This document shows, one piece after another, positions 12,301 through 23,409 of a DNA stretch of 64,000 nucleotides. The notes beneath the pieces are model-generated. The model ran no database searches, was not told the DNA's origin, and saw only the letters and a program-made list of their open reading frames with translations. The stretch's first letter is position 1, and the number at the start of each line of letters is the position of its first letter. Source of the stretch: Beta vulgaris subsp. vulgaris (Eukaryota > Streptophyta > Magnoliopsida > Caryophyllales > Amaranthaceae); contig NC_079208.1 of NCBI RefSeq assembly GCF_026745355.1, forward strand, positions 54,325,276 to 54,389,275, read 5' to 3'. The position numbers and the translations under genes are program-made.

Positions 12301-15300
12301 TGATTTAAATGCTTAGTTGGTTGAACTTGTTGGATATTTGGCTATCGCCTATCGGATCTCGATTTTAGTAAAGTCTTGATCTTGTTATTGCCTGGCTTGG
12401 ATAAGAAAGATTGGCGTAGCCACATAGGGGTATTAAAGCTTCAAACAACAATTCGCTATATGTCTAGGTCCTGATACTATCATACCTGCCAATAATGGTG
12501 TCTTGCCAAACTTATTTTGCAGTAAAATATGATGACTAAGCTGACTGCTAACTAGGTATAATCTGAAGTAGAAAGCAGACCAATAAACTTGGTATCTGGA
12601 AGGTTCAGTTGTTTTAAATAAGTCTTTCAAGAATAAATAATTAAGCTTGAATAGAATCATTAGTGCCCCTCAAATTTTTTTTTATCAGTGTTCAAGCATT
12701 GTTAAGCTCGAATGAGAATTCTCAATTTCTTGTTTGAGCTTGGCTTGCTTGGGCTCAGCTGACAAGCTTGCTTGTCCGCATTTTTAGCTCAAGCTCAAGG
12801 TTTAATGAGTTTAAATCAATCTTGATTTAACAAATGTGCAACGTTGTACCTTTCTAAGAATGGACTTACTTTTAAGATCTTACGCATACATGTGACAAAA
12901 TTTTAAATTTTGCCAATCTTTGCAATAAGAAAAAGGTTATGGCTAAATTTTTATGCATAGATTAGACCAAATAATCTTATGCATACTTTTAACTAAATTT
13001 AAGTTTTAAATGAGTCATATACAAACTTGCACAAGCACACCGACGAACATAAACGAGTTGTTCATTGATGTTTAGAAGCTGAACATAAAGTTGTTCGATT
13101 CTGGCTCATAAACTCAACAAGCTTAAGAATTTTGTGTAAGGTTTTTTTTCTCCCCCCTTGACAAATGAATTTCTTACCAAACTTGTTTGCACGCAGTTAT
13201 GGACGTCTTAGCGTTTGTAGACCTGATCAATACACTTGATTGTACCAATTGGCCCTGAAACTTATTTCTTTACAGTGAAGAGAACACACCCTTATATGGT
13301 AGGGTGTACGGATTATATTGGAGGAATGGGGTTGGCTTCAGTTGGTGTTGATTCAAGTTTGTGATCTCTGTTTGGTTCCTGCAGCCTACAACTGGGATTC
13401 AGGTTTTTCTTAGAGAAAGAGCGAGCAGTTTTACTGAATATAAGAGTTGCTTTACGATCTTCACAACTGAAACGACAATATATATTTCAATCTCGTTTGC
13501 TAGTATAAAACAGTACTCGGATAGGATAATCAACCAAGAAAAGAAAAAAACCTTTTTTGGTCAATCATAAAATAGCGCCTGGCAAGCAAATGCTTGTGGT
13601 AATGGTATGGGTGCGAAGCGCACCACTCAGTGGTTGAGACTTAGTTGTTTCAGCTTGGTTCTTTTTATTAGTTGTCTTTTACTTTGAAGCAAATTGTAGT
13701 TTAATCACGTCTAATACCAATGTTGCTTTATCAAAACCTTTACTCTCTCCTGTGGCAGTTGTTGACTTTACAACTGGTGATCAGCCATGGCCGATATTTG
13801 AATTGCAAAAGGAGTTCAATGCCCCTGGAAAATCTCCTCCTCTTTCATCGTCAGTTTCATAACTGTGGTTCTCATTTCTTGAAAAATTGATCTGTAATAT
13901 GATGCTTATAATGTTTTTTTTCTCTCCAGGGAGTTCTACACTGGCTGGCTTACACACTGGGGAGAGAAGATTGCAAAGACTGATGCTGATTTCACAGCAG
14001 CAGAGCTAGAAAAGATTTTGTCGAAGAATGGCTCTGTAGTACTTTATGTATGCTAAAGAATATGTTTTCACACACTAGTATCAATTTTTTTCCGAAATTT
14101 TGATATAATTTATTCGAAAATTTAGATGGCACATGGTGGCTCAAACTTTGGGTTCTATAGTGGTGCAAATACTGGTTCGAGTGAGTCAGATTATAAGCCT
14201 GACCTTACATCCTATGATTATGTGAGTCGCCTTGCCCAACAGTTTTTTTCTTTAACCTTTTATCTATGTGCTTAATGAATTTGTGTTTTTCTCTCAGGAT
14301 GCACCGATTCGAGAAAGTGGTGATGTAGACAACACGAAGTTTAGAGGTACATGAGTACATCTTGGATGACTAGATATGCACTTTATAGTTTCTACTTCCT
14401 ATTCATGATTGTTGTAGTTTTATAAATTTGAATAATCCTGACATATGCTCTGAAATATGTTGAAATATTTTCCTCTGGAGTTCTTCATTTAGCTTCTAAT
14501 TCTAAAACTTCTTTAAAGTGGATATATAAGCAGAAACCATGTACTTTGGTAGAGGGACTGGAGGAATCACAGACTTCAAACATAAACTCCCTCCCTGTAA
14601 AAAGGAGCCTATGGGAAGCACAAACTGGAGATAAGGGATCTCATCCTTCACATACCATGGACCCAATACCTTTGGGACAAAGGCCAATTCAGTTAGAACC
14701 TTGTTTAGAAATATATAGGATTACCTAGTACAGTTTCCCAAACAATATAAGGAGCAGTTACTGAGAAACTCGACTTGGTCTTGAAATCTAAGTTAGAAAC
14801 TTGCATTTCTTTGTATTGTACAGTTACTCTTACGCTGTGCTGGTAATCTGTTGCTGTAAGCATGATGTTGCTATTGATTTTTTTTTCCAGAAATAAGGAG
14901 AGTTATAGAGAAATATGCTGTGGCAACTCTTCCTCCTGTCCCCGCCAATAATGAGAAGGCAGGGTATGGATATGTTCAATTAGAGGAAACATCAAATTTG
15001 TTTGATATTATTGGCATTCAAGATGATCCCAATGTTGTTGTATCTGCTGACCCAATTCCTATGGAGTCTGTAGGCCAGGTAAATCATGATTTTAGTATTG
15101 TTACAATTATTTATATATTATCTGTATTTCTAAAACTTGTTGGTGTTATTTCAAGTTGATGTATGACATAGTGTGTTTGGGTTTAAAAGACACATTTGTC
15201 TGTGTAATTGTGCTCCCTTGAACCAAAAGAGAGTATAATTGAAAGCTAACATGTACATACTCTAGTAGACAGAGTCATAATAGACTAAAGAAGTTGGTTA

Positions 15301-18300
15301 CTGGAACAAAAACAGAACTTGAGTTAGAATTATTTGTACAACTGTACTTTATCATAATTTGCACGATGTTAGTCTCAATATGATCTACAGATAGTCTGAA
15401 ACCTTCTAATGGTACGAATATTATGTCACACTCTTTGAGCAAAAAAGGGAAAATATAAAAGGAAAAACTGACAAATTCATTTACAATTATGCCAAGTATT
15501 TCGAACTTTCTCAATATCCACCTTGACCAGAAATTGAAGATGTGAAAATCTCCAAATTTACAGAATTGAGGGGGAGGGAGTAATTTTTTTTGATGATCTA
15601 CACGGCTCCTGTTTGCTAAAACTTCTTTCGTACTTGTCCTCTTGTTTCCTGTATGCAGATGCATGGATTCCTCCTATACGTGTCAGAATATAGGACACGT
15701 GAAACTGCGAGCACCTTAAGCATATCAAAGGTATGTCTTCATTTCCTTGTATATTTGCTGTTATTAAATTCCGTTGGATCCAAGGTAGGAAGGAACTAGT
15801 CGAGGCTTCTTTTTCCTTTATTTCCTTTTACCTTTTAACCAAAAGATCGTTTGTGGAACTGTGGTTGTGTTGGTCCCTGAAGAAATTGTAGTGCTCGTAT
15901 ACTCTATATTATCTAATATTGATGATAAATTGTGCCTAAGAATATGTGGAAGTCAATATTCTCTCTAAGAATAGCAGCTGATGCATTGATATTGCTCCAA
16001 GTACTTTTACTATTAACTACGAATACAGTTGGCTGTTTCTGCCAGTGGCTTGACATTTAGGGATTAGAATGCAAGCCACGCGAATGCTGTGAACTCTTTA
16101 TTGCTTATGCTTGCAAGATGTTATGTTTTAGAAGTTTAACATAGAATTATAGTCTTTTGGGGCATTGAATGGCTTTTAGTCTGTAAATATGGCTTGGTAT
16201 CTTGTTGTCACTTTATGCGCTTTAAGAAGTTTTGGATTTGATTAAAAAATTTGCAGGTGCATGATAGAGCTCAGGTATATGTTTTATGTCGTTCCAAAGA
16301 CCTTGGAGGAAGACCAATCTATGCTGGGAAAATTGAGAGATGGTCCAACAAAGAACTTCATCTCCCTCATCTCAAATGTATTTCAAGAATCAGTTTATAT
16401 ATTTTGGTATCAAATCATCTTTTCTCTCCAAATATGTGTGCCTGACAGTATCACTAAAGTTCTTTTATTGGCTGCAAATTACTGAACTTAGAAGATATGC
16501 TAGTACATGAGGATTATCTTCTAAACTCTGCCTTGCAGTTTATGCAATCGAGAATTCTATTGAAAGATTTTGGACAGAAATGCTCTTGTAACAAGTGTTT
16601 TTGTAGGGATAATAAGGCTGCATATAAACCTGCTTTACTAAAGTCACCTTTATCTGTCTTTCCCCTTTCTACTGGATTAAGTAGCCCATCCTGTACCAAT
16701 TCCACTTATCCTACAGATCCCTGTCTGGCACTCCATTTATAAATTAAAATATGGGTTAAGGCATCTGACATACAAAAAAGCTCCACCACCTGTGGCTGTT
16801 CATTTTTTTAACGCGTCAAGACAGGAAGGTATTTCTTAACTGCACTACGACTGTACAAGGAGCTCTTAGTGAAAATTTCCAATATGCTGTCTTCCTTTTT
16901 GCCTTCAGTAGGAGGTGATTCCCGTAAGAATATGATACATCATATGTGAATCTTTATTCTTGGCCAATCATGAGCAGTAGCGCAAACTGCAAAGCTTCCA
17001 TGATCTTGCCTGTCCCCTGTGAAATTCATTTAGCTGTCATCTTTTTTATCTTCAGTTGTTTTAAGTAGATAATTGGTCTTTCAATGAGCAGCCAAGTGAA
17101 TATTCTGCCAGAGCTTCTTGTGGTAGTTGGCTTCCTCATAAACTTTTAAAATGTAATTTTTCCATGTTAGGACCAGGAGCTGTGCCCAGCAGATATAGAC
17201 ATTATTACATTATTTTCTAGTCATCTGGCACATATCCTTTGTGTACGAGGCACATCCAAATTATAATATTCTTTAAACATGCATCTAATTGTCTGCCTTA
17301 TGCTAAGAGTTTCTAAGACCCAAGTTATTGATAACCTTTTGATTTTCACCAGTCAGATTTGAACAAACCGTCACTTACACAGATTTAATCTCTAATTCTT
17401 TTGTGGTCAATTTTCACTCCGGACTATGTTTACAGACTGTGGTTTGTGTATCGCTTGAACTAAGACCTTTCACCAATTCACCCAACCCAAGGTTGTGATC
17501 AAATTTTTGCAGTCCAAGACCCCATTTCATCTGAATCTGAAAACGTCGGCATTTTTTGGGGTCAAACCCATCCCCACCAATTTGTACTAATCGACCCAAA
17601 AGCCATTGCATATAAAGTAATGAAATGAGATTATGAGAACTGTCTTGCAAAAGTTACTTCAGCTATTTGTTCTGTTGAATTGAGCACAGTTTGTGCTGGA
17701 CTTAGACATCATTTGGATTGCTGAATCTGATTATGAATGACTATGTTTGCAATGACTTGCTGTTCATGATTTATATTTTGTATTCTGTGCTGAGATAGGG
17801 TTGTATATACTGCACTCAAAAATGAAAATTGAAAGGGTGTCTTATAGTGCCTTAACCCGTCAGCTCAAGTCGAACACCTTGAGTCTTGATTCTTGAACAA
17901 ATGTTACTCAACCGAAACCTGAAATGATCTAGGCTGCAATAAACAAACCTGGAATCATTAGCGATCCAACCCGACAGACCTGTTTGATAGTTCTACTTGA
18001 AGTCATGCAACACAAGATTTATACTGATGCAGTTTTGCCTTGCATTTGCCATTTGACTCTTGGATACCAATCGTTCTATATTTCTTTAAGAATCTACAAA
18101 TTTGTTTGGGTCTCTTTCTTCAGGTGATCCAAGACTTCTAAGTTACTGAATGAATGTTTTGCAGCATATGCCTTGTTGATTGTTGGTGGACTCTAACCAT
18201 TGCTTTCTCATCTAATACATGAGCCTTCTACAGTTCATGTTTTGCATCTCTGATAACCTCTGATATGATATTGCTTAGCAATGTTCAGTTTACTATAACT

Positions 18301-18383
18301 TTCTTCTTGTGTTGTTAGGTTGAGAACATGGGAAGGATTAATTATGGGCCCTACATCTCTGACAGAAAGGTTGCCTTCTCTGA

Positions 18384-18418
<35 letters not shown>

Positions 18419-20487
18419 CACCCCGCCTTCCCACTCTCCTCTCTATGTCTCTATTATGATCTATTTGGGATTGCATTTCATTTGCATCATAGATACCTTA
18501 AACATAACTAAATTTTGAGTATGTGGATTGTGGAATCTCTTTTGGCTACAACGACAATAAAGCTGCTGCATAGTCTGATTTTGTATTTCCTGATAAGATC
18601 ATCTTCATTTTGATTATATATTATTCAACTGTTTGGATGTGTGTGTGTGTGTGTGTCCCATGGCTTTCTAACCTAAGATTAATATAAATGTAATAGTAGT
18701 TTAATTTTCTGGATTAACAAAGTATGGTAGGCATCCCTAATGAACTGCTATCCTGTGTTGTAGATAAATGCATATTATATATACTTGTAAAACATGTTGT
18801 CCTTATCATTCTTCGATCCTAAAGATTCTTGCATCATTCATGCAGCTCCTCAGATTTCCCTGATCTTGTAGAGTTCTGCACCTCTTTTGGAATTTCTTCA
18901 GATACGGTCATAACGGTCATAACCGGAAGTTTGTGCCTCAGTTTCATACATTCAAGCTCTACTAAAAATTATATGATTCACCCCCTCTTCTTAGGTAGAC
19001 TTGTCCTTACAAGATCTCTTTGATTGTACTCCCTTCGTCCTAGAATAGTCCGAAAACTTTCCTTTTATGTTTGTTCGAAATTAGTTTTTTGCTTTTTTCC
19101 ATTTTTGGTATGGTCTCACTATTGGTATACTTCATCCGTTTTTTATTATTTGCACCGTTTCCCATTTTTGAAAATTCTCTATTCCTTGCATCATTTCTAT
19201 TTTTGACAATATTTTTTCACTCTATCTCCTAGCACATGGGGTCTTTTTTATCTCTCCTCACCTTGGTCCAATGGTCTTGTGCAAAAGGAAACGATGCAAG
19301 TAATTGAAAACGGAGGAAGTATTATTTCTTTTTACACTCTTTTGGCCCACAATCTACCTTTATCAAAAGTTATCCAACTTTCTCTCTCCTCGAATAAGAT
19401 ATCTCCACCAACTCCTATCACATATACTTTTTTAATAAATTAATATTTGATAACCTCACTACAACTTATCACTTTAAAGTATGTGTCCCAATTAATGTTC
19501 AGATCTTTGTGGGACGGAGTTGTAGTATATGGTGTCATTTTTCACTGTGCTGCTACTGTGTAAGGCTAATAGTATATTACTTTCTGAATTACAGGGTATC
19601 TTGTCTCCTGTCTATGTGGACGGACATGTTCTTCACAATTGGAAAATGTTCACAATTCCACTCCACAATCTCAGTGATCAGAGTAGTTCCATCGTTGGGC
19701 TTGCTGGTAGTGACCTCACTAAAATACATGGAGGCCACACTATGCAAAATCACAGCAGTATATTTTCTTTGTCATATCTGGTGATTCTTATGAGCAGAAT
19801 TAGGATAGGAGTATCAGTTGCACTTTTGCTAACATGATCCTTCTATATTTCCAAATCTCTGTTTAGTTTCTTGATTCATTTTCTTTCACATATTGGAGGA
19901 GTCTTGTTAACTTTTATGTTGCTTTCTACCCCCACGCAGAGAATCTATCGAATGAACCTGCTTTCTACACTGGTTTTTTTACTATCAATAATGCCAATCA
20001 AGTTAAAGACACATTTTTGTCAGTAGATGGCTGGAGTAAAGGGATTGCATTCATCAATAATTTCAATTTAGGGCGATATTGGCCGGTAAAATACTTATAA
20101 CTTCTGTTCTAAGTTGAAGGGTCATATTCCTTGTTTAGTCTATCTAAGAAGAATAAAATTTTGGTTTTTACAGACATTTGGGCCACAGTGTAACCTTTAT
20201 GTCCCTGCTCCACTTCTTCGCCATGGTAAAAATACAGTGGTAAGTTATTTGTATGTTATATTTGTAAGAAGAATGTGCGGTTTGCTAATTGCTACCACCT
20301 GTAATTGTCAGAACTTACTGTTACTTGCAGTCCTGCATCGAAGTGAGTAGTATTAATCAGTCGCTCCTCATTTTAGGTACTATTTGAGCTCGAATCTCCA
20401 AACCCGGAGCTTATGATCAAATTTGTTCACCAAGAGGACAACTCATGCAGTCAAACCAATTCAAACGTTTGTGAGCTTTTAAGTTAA
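314..20487 (+). CDS. BGAL17: beta-galactosidase 17-like (glycoside hydrolase family 35), 19 exons
   Basis: GH35 enzymes remove terminal beta-galactose from glycans and cell-wall polymers. Exons: 314-466, 6924-7028, 7341-7536, 8696-8784, 9182-9262, 9611-9705, 11482-11552, 13759-13849, 13930-14047, 14126-14221, 14298-14346, 14891-15078, 15659-15730, 16257-16406, 18319-18369, 19595-19706, 19940-20085, 20174-20239, 20377-20487. They total 2040 nt (679 aa), stay in phase and have GT/AG borders. The closest relative I recognise is Arabidopsis BGAL17 (about 697 aa). Exon 1 encodes a hydrophobic segment ([19 protein letters not shown]), a signal peptide or anchor, so the product is probably secretory. 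The GH35 signature [14 protein letters not shown] (exons 5/6) holds the acid/base Glu. [12 protein letters not shown] (exon 9) holds the expected nucleophile Glu. An in-frame ATG at 287 would add 9 residues. The exon 16 donor (19706) is the least certain junction. Intron 1 is swollen by nested transposons. Confidence 0.93.
600..889. repeat. diverged tandem repeats in intron 1 (left part)
   Basis: Units of roughly 110-190 bases share phrases such as AATTGTGATTGTA, a GTGGAAAAACAAGTGAA-type block and TTGAATTCGTTT. The same phrases resume right of the copia element at 5837-6110, so the retrotransposon landed inside an existing degenerate tandem array. No coding sense is seen. Confidence 0.55.
895..1007 (+). 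repeat. 5' LTR of intron-1 copia element, first part
   Basis: It matches 5674-5790 of the 3' LTR with a few differences. It starts TATTAGAG immediately after the target duplication, whereas the 3' LTR reads TGTATTAGAG, so the usual initial TG is either lost here or belongs to the polypurine side there. The LTR resumes at 3215-3258 after the Helitron and ends TTACA. Confidence 0.85.
2318..2566. mobile_element. probable Stowaway-type MITE remnant inside the Helitron
   Basis: The left side has TACTTCCTCCGAAACAAATT and then TTACTCGTTACACTTTGA. The right side carries the inverted match TCAAAGTGTAGCGAGTAAA. The outer right terminus is not clean, so this is a decayed copy. Confidence 0.45.
2745..2925. 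repeat. short tandem repeat, unit about 57 bases, in the Helitron
   Basis: Three diverged copies of a unit containing AATTAGT(G/T)(C/T), AAAATA(T/C)C, TTTA(G/A)G(G/A)GATATG follow each other. They lie near the 5' end of the minus-strand Helitron and have no coding content. Confidence 0.55.
3259..5671 (+). pseudogene. Ty1/copia pol remnant (integrase C-term, RT, RNase H)
   Basis: Translation in shifting frames gives integrase end motifs ([19 protein letters not shown] near 3280-3345, then a GCLCYPNL / IFLGY block to about 3640), a Pro/Ser-rich linker to about 4080, reverse transcriptase ([20 protein letters not shown] near 4325, catalytic YVDD near 4712-4723) and RNase H (DADWGG near 5202, SSAEAEYRG near 5320, [11 protein letters not shown] near 5580). 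Stops at about 4303 and 4500 and frame changes near 4590, 4870 and 5220 prevent a product. The first two-thirds of a normal copia polyprotein is absent. Confidence 0.85.
5672..5831 (+). repeat. 3' LTR of intron-1 copia element (uninterrupted)
   Basis: About 158-160 bases, TGTATTAGAG to TTACA, followed by the target duplication GAAGA. It is the intact reference for the Helitron-split 5' LTR. Confidence 0.85.
5837..6110. repeat. diverged tandem repeats in intron 1 (right part)
   Basis: Continuation of the array at 600-889. Two to three units share ACTTGAATTCGTTTTT, CTTTTGTAGGCATAATCA and a GTAATTTGGT(G/A)AAA block. The rest of the intron to 6923 is AT-rich, with a Stowaway-like 5' fragment near 6386 (ACTCTCTTCCTTTCTTTGG) but no full element. 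Confidence 0.5.
10255..10560 (+). repeat. LTR end plus tRNA-Met primer-binding-site remnant in intron 6
   Basis: TGGTATCAAAGCTATG near 10515 is one mismatch from the TGGTATCAGAGC initiator-Met site of plant copia elements. It follows a TA-rich LTR-like stretch ending TTTTTTGCA. No coding part and no partner LTR were found, so this is a truncated retrotransposon or TRIM fragment. Confidence 0.45.
10620..10985. mobile_element. MITE with hairpin-bearing termini (TGCACCC family) in intron 6
   Basis: The left end has CATGCACCCAAGTGCATG and GGTGCACCCC. The right end has GGGTGCACAATG / CATTGTGCACCC followed by TAGTGCAT. The two ends are imperfect inverted copies, and each contains a short palindrome. 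The right terminus strongly resembles the GGGTGTACCATG ends of the elements at 45186 and 63292. No target duplication was identified. Confidence 0.55.
12660..13150. repeat. GAGCTTG-rich repeat remnant in intron 7
   Basis: It is rich in AGCTTG / CAAGCT / GAGCTCAAG-like words on both strands, like the non-autonomous hAT-like repeats that carry such motifs in plants. No termini or target duplication could be fixed. The rest of intron 7 shows nothing recognisable. Confidence 0.3.
18387..18416. repeat. (TC)n microsatellite
   Basis: A pure TC run just after BGAL17 exon 15, within intron 15. A (TG)n run of about 19 bases follows at 18638-18656. Confidence 0.9.
19029..19525. mobile_element. Stowaway-like MITE (outer) in BGAL17 intron 15
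   Basis: The left terminus is CTCCCTTCGTCCTAGAATAG after TA (19027-19028). The right terminus reads GGGACGGAGTTGTAG before TA (19526-19527). TA target sites and the CTCCCTCCGTCCC-type ends mark the Tc1/mariner Stowaway group. It is interrupted by a second element at 19130. Confidence 0.65.
19130..19319. mobile_element. Stowaway-like MITE nested in the outer one
   Basis: CTTCATCCGTTTTTTATTAT after TA at the left and its inverted match AATTGAAAACGGAGGAAG before TA at the right. Length 190 bases. It lies wholly within the 19029-19525 element, so it inserted later. Confidence 0.7.
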
Positions 20488-21322
20488 GAGTGTTAGTGAT
20501 CGGGAGCTCGACTCACATTCGCAACAAGCCAACAAGTATAAACGATCTTGCAACAATATATCTATTTCCAGAGTGTGATCACTGCAGTTTTATGTTGGAT
20601 TTGTATTGTGTTAAAGTTCCTTAAAAGTTGCATCAGATATTCAGATGTAGTGATGTACTGCTGTATAGTAACTAATTTATTATGCCAGGTTAATCTTGCA
20701 ACCAAATTGGGATGCAAATTTTAGATTTGCTAGGTACTATAACTATGGTGATCAATCATATTCCCAGTAGTAGAATTCCTTGTGGAAACCTTTTTTTTTT
20801 TTTTTTTTTGTTGAGGGGCCCTGTTGAAACCTGTTACTACTAATAATCTGCACTTTTCCAAAGAGCTACTTGCTGCCTTACAAGACGTATTGTTAGACCT
20901 TGATTGGCTGATTAGCTCGAATTTTACTTTATGTTTTCATCTGTTTGGACCTAATCAGCTTTAAAGCTTATTTTTTTAAGTAAAGAGAACATACTCAGAT
21001 ACTCTGGAAAATTAGTGGTTGTGAATGATTATGAAGAAAAAGTACTAGATTATCATTATATATCTTGCATATCACTGTGACAATTTTTTGTAGGGAAAAA
21101 TGGTTAAACTTCCTTGACATCCTCTAAATTTTCTACTAGTTTCTAACATACTCTAAACTTTTTATAAATGGTGATTGTATATTCCTTTTTTAACTTACTC
21201 ATATCGCAAGTTGCATTGATTCTCTTTTTTTAATTTTTAATAAAAAGAAAATATTGTTTTAAATTATTAAGGGGTATTCTAGATATTTTAAAGGAGGACA
21301 CCACACCTCCTACCTTGACTTA
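20488..21322. other. 3' flank of BGAL17; no gene seen
   Basis: AT-rich sequence that should contain the 3' UTR and poly(A) site of BGAL17. A T-run lies near 20791-20810. No reading frame, repeat terminus or RNA gene was recognised. Confidence 0.5.
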
Positions 21323-22069
21323 TCTCTATTATATAAGGGAAGGGGGGAGCAATGGTGTCCTCTTTTGAAATGCCTATTTTGCCTATTTCCCTTTCTAAAT
21401 TACAAAAGGAATGTCAAAATCAACACTCAAAGAAACCTATCGAAATTTAATTTACAACACTCACTCACAAATCACTTAAAAGAAGAAACTTTACAAATCA
21501 CTCATACAATTGAGAAAATCACGTTATAAAAATCTCTCAAATAATTGGGAAACTTTATTAAAACTTAAAATTAACATACAAACTAAAACTAATAACCTAG
21601 AACGTCAATACATACAAAAAGATTTACAAAAATTTACGTACAAATCACTATTCTCAAGAACCATTAACAATTAATGGTAGGTCATGATAAAAATAGAGGT
21701 GTATTTGTAGTGAAATTAGAATTTAGAAGTTAGACAAGGAAAAAAATTATTTACTTTTTTATAGTGTTTAGAATTTAGAAGTTAGTACTGTACTTAATTC
21801 AAAAATCAACTAAAAAATTATAATATTAGAAATCATAAATAAATTCAATAAAATTTCTATTTTGTTCATAAAATTTAACTTTGAAAAGTAAAAAAAAAAA
21901 AAGACAAAAATAATGGTGAAAGACTTAAGGAACCTAACCTAAACCAATCAAATTTTGCAACTAAAAACAATTATACTTCATATGTTCAAATTTTGACGGT
22001 TATGCCGAATAAAATCGAGTTTTTGTTTCGAAAAAAATTCAAGCACGCATCGCGTGCAAAAAAATCTAG
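21323..22069 (+). mobile_element. non-autonomous Helitron, 747 bp
   Basis: It starts TCTCTATTATATAAGGG after A(21322) and ends with the perfect hairpin GCACGC-ATC-GCGTGC (22043-22057), a run of A, then CTAG (22066-22069) before T(22070). This is the standard Helitron architecture (5' TC, 3' hairpin plus CTRR, insertion between A and T). There is no coding sequence. The 11 bases just past the end (TATAATAGAGA) are the exact reverse complement of the first 11 bases of the element. Confidence 0.82.
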
Positions 22070-22645
22070 TATAATAGAGATAGAAGGATTATGCAAATAC
22101 TTATGTGTGTACAACTCGTTTCAAGTGTGATATGTCTTATGCTCTATTGATTACATGAATTGTACAACCACTCAAGCGTCGTCAATCATCCCAAGTACTG
22201 AAGAGCCTAAATAAGCCTACACCCTTGTCATGTGGCCAAAACTAATATGAGGAGAGCATCTAATAAAATTAGTGAGACCAATATGTTTATTCTAATAAAA
22301 TTTGTAATTCTCATTCTGAGTGCAAGTATTCTCTTTAACATCAGCTAGTCACAACTCACAGTAAGCTTGCAAACTAAGAACTTGCTGAGTTGCTGACTGT
22401 GAAGCAAGCTGCAACATTTTCATTTAGTTTACACGTATCCTTTTACAGATAACGTTACACTCACATAACAGTTCTTTCCTGAGAGACTAGTTGAATCCCA
22501 GCAAAATATGGGAACCACGAGTCACGAGCTATATAATTCAATCTTTCCTACCATAAATTTTCGGAATGCAAACTACTCAATGGTATTATTGACTGGCCAT
22601 CCATAAACGGATAGTTGATATAGAAAAGAAAGCGGCTAAAAGAAG

Positions 22646-22846
22646 TCACTTTGCAGGCGGTTTAGAAGCATCTGGCTGATCCTTTTTTGATCCAGTAACA
22701 GCGGCTGTTGCTGCAGCTGTCATAGCAGCTGCTGCTGCTCCCAATTTTACACCCCCTGCAGCTTTCATTGCACCAGCTATTTTTGCAAAAGCAGCTATTC
22801 CTCCAACAAGCATTGCCCTTAAAGCTACTGTTGGTTTTACCTCCAT
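22646..22846 (-). CDS. small Ala-rich hydrophobic protein, 66 aa, function unknown
   Basis: The reading frame runs from the ATG at 22846 to a stop at 22646. The product begins MEVKPTVALRAMLVGGIAAF, has one hydrophobic Ala/Gly segment (about residues 10-50, including KLGAAAAAMTAAATAAVTG) and a short charged tail rich in Lys, Asp and Pro. It looks like a small membrane-associated or organelle-targeted protein of a kind seen widely in plants, but I cannot name a function. A splice-acceptor-like AG sits just before the ATG, so a 5' UTR intron is likely, with the promoter at higher coordinates. Composition bias and its isolation support a real gene, but no domain proves it. Confidence 0.6.
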   Translation of the reverse strand: MEVKPTVALRAMLVGGIAAFAKIAGAMKAAGGVKLGAAAAAMTAAATAAVTGSKKDQPDASKPPAK

Positions 22847-23409
22847 ATCCTTGCGTTTTCAGGTGACGAATACCCCTTTCTGTATTCCATAACATAATAA
22901 TGTCAAACCCAGTACCATAGTAGACAATGATGTGTCTCAAAGGATTTGCAATGTTTAAAATAAAATCAAGATAAGTAATTGCATATTTGCATTCAAGATA
23001 TGCGAATTAATAAAGATATCGCATGTTGAAATCCTTACAAGGGTGCATTCTCCTCGCCTTAAGTTTCAGGTAATACAAGTTCAAATACGTTCCAAAAGTA
23101 ATAAAAATAAGCTTCAATAACTTTCACTGAGTTCAGATGAGTTGAGGAAATCTGGTAAAATAACGCAGCCTAAGAAGTCAGGCATATAAATACACATTAT
23201 GAACTTCGTGACACTAAATAAGTCCTTTCCAATAGTTTAATAGAAATATACAGGAACTTGACAGAATATCACCTCCCCTTCTCTCCATCTTAACAAATCT
23301 ATTATCCCTTTTTTCCGGTTACAACATATCTATCTCTTCCATTCAAGTTGGATGGTTTCAGAAATTTTCAAGCTAACTTGCCGGAATCTTAGCAAATCAC
23401 AAGTATGGG

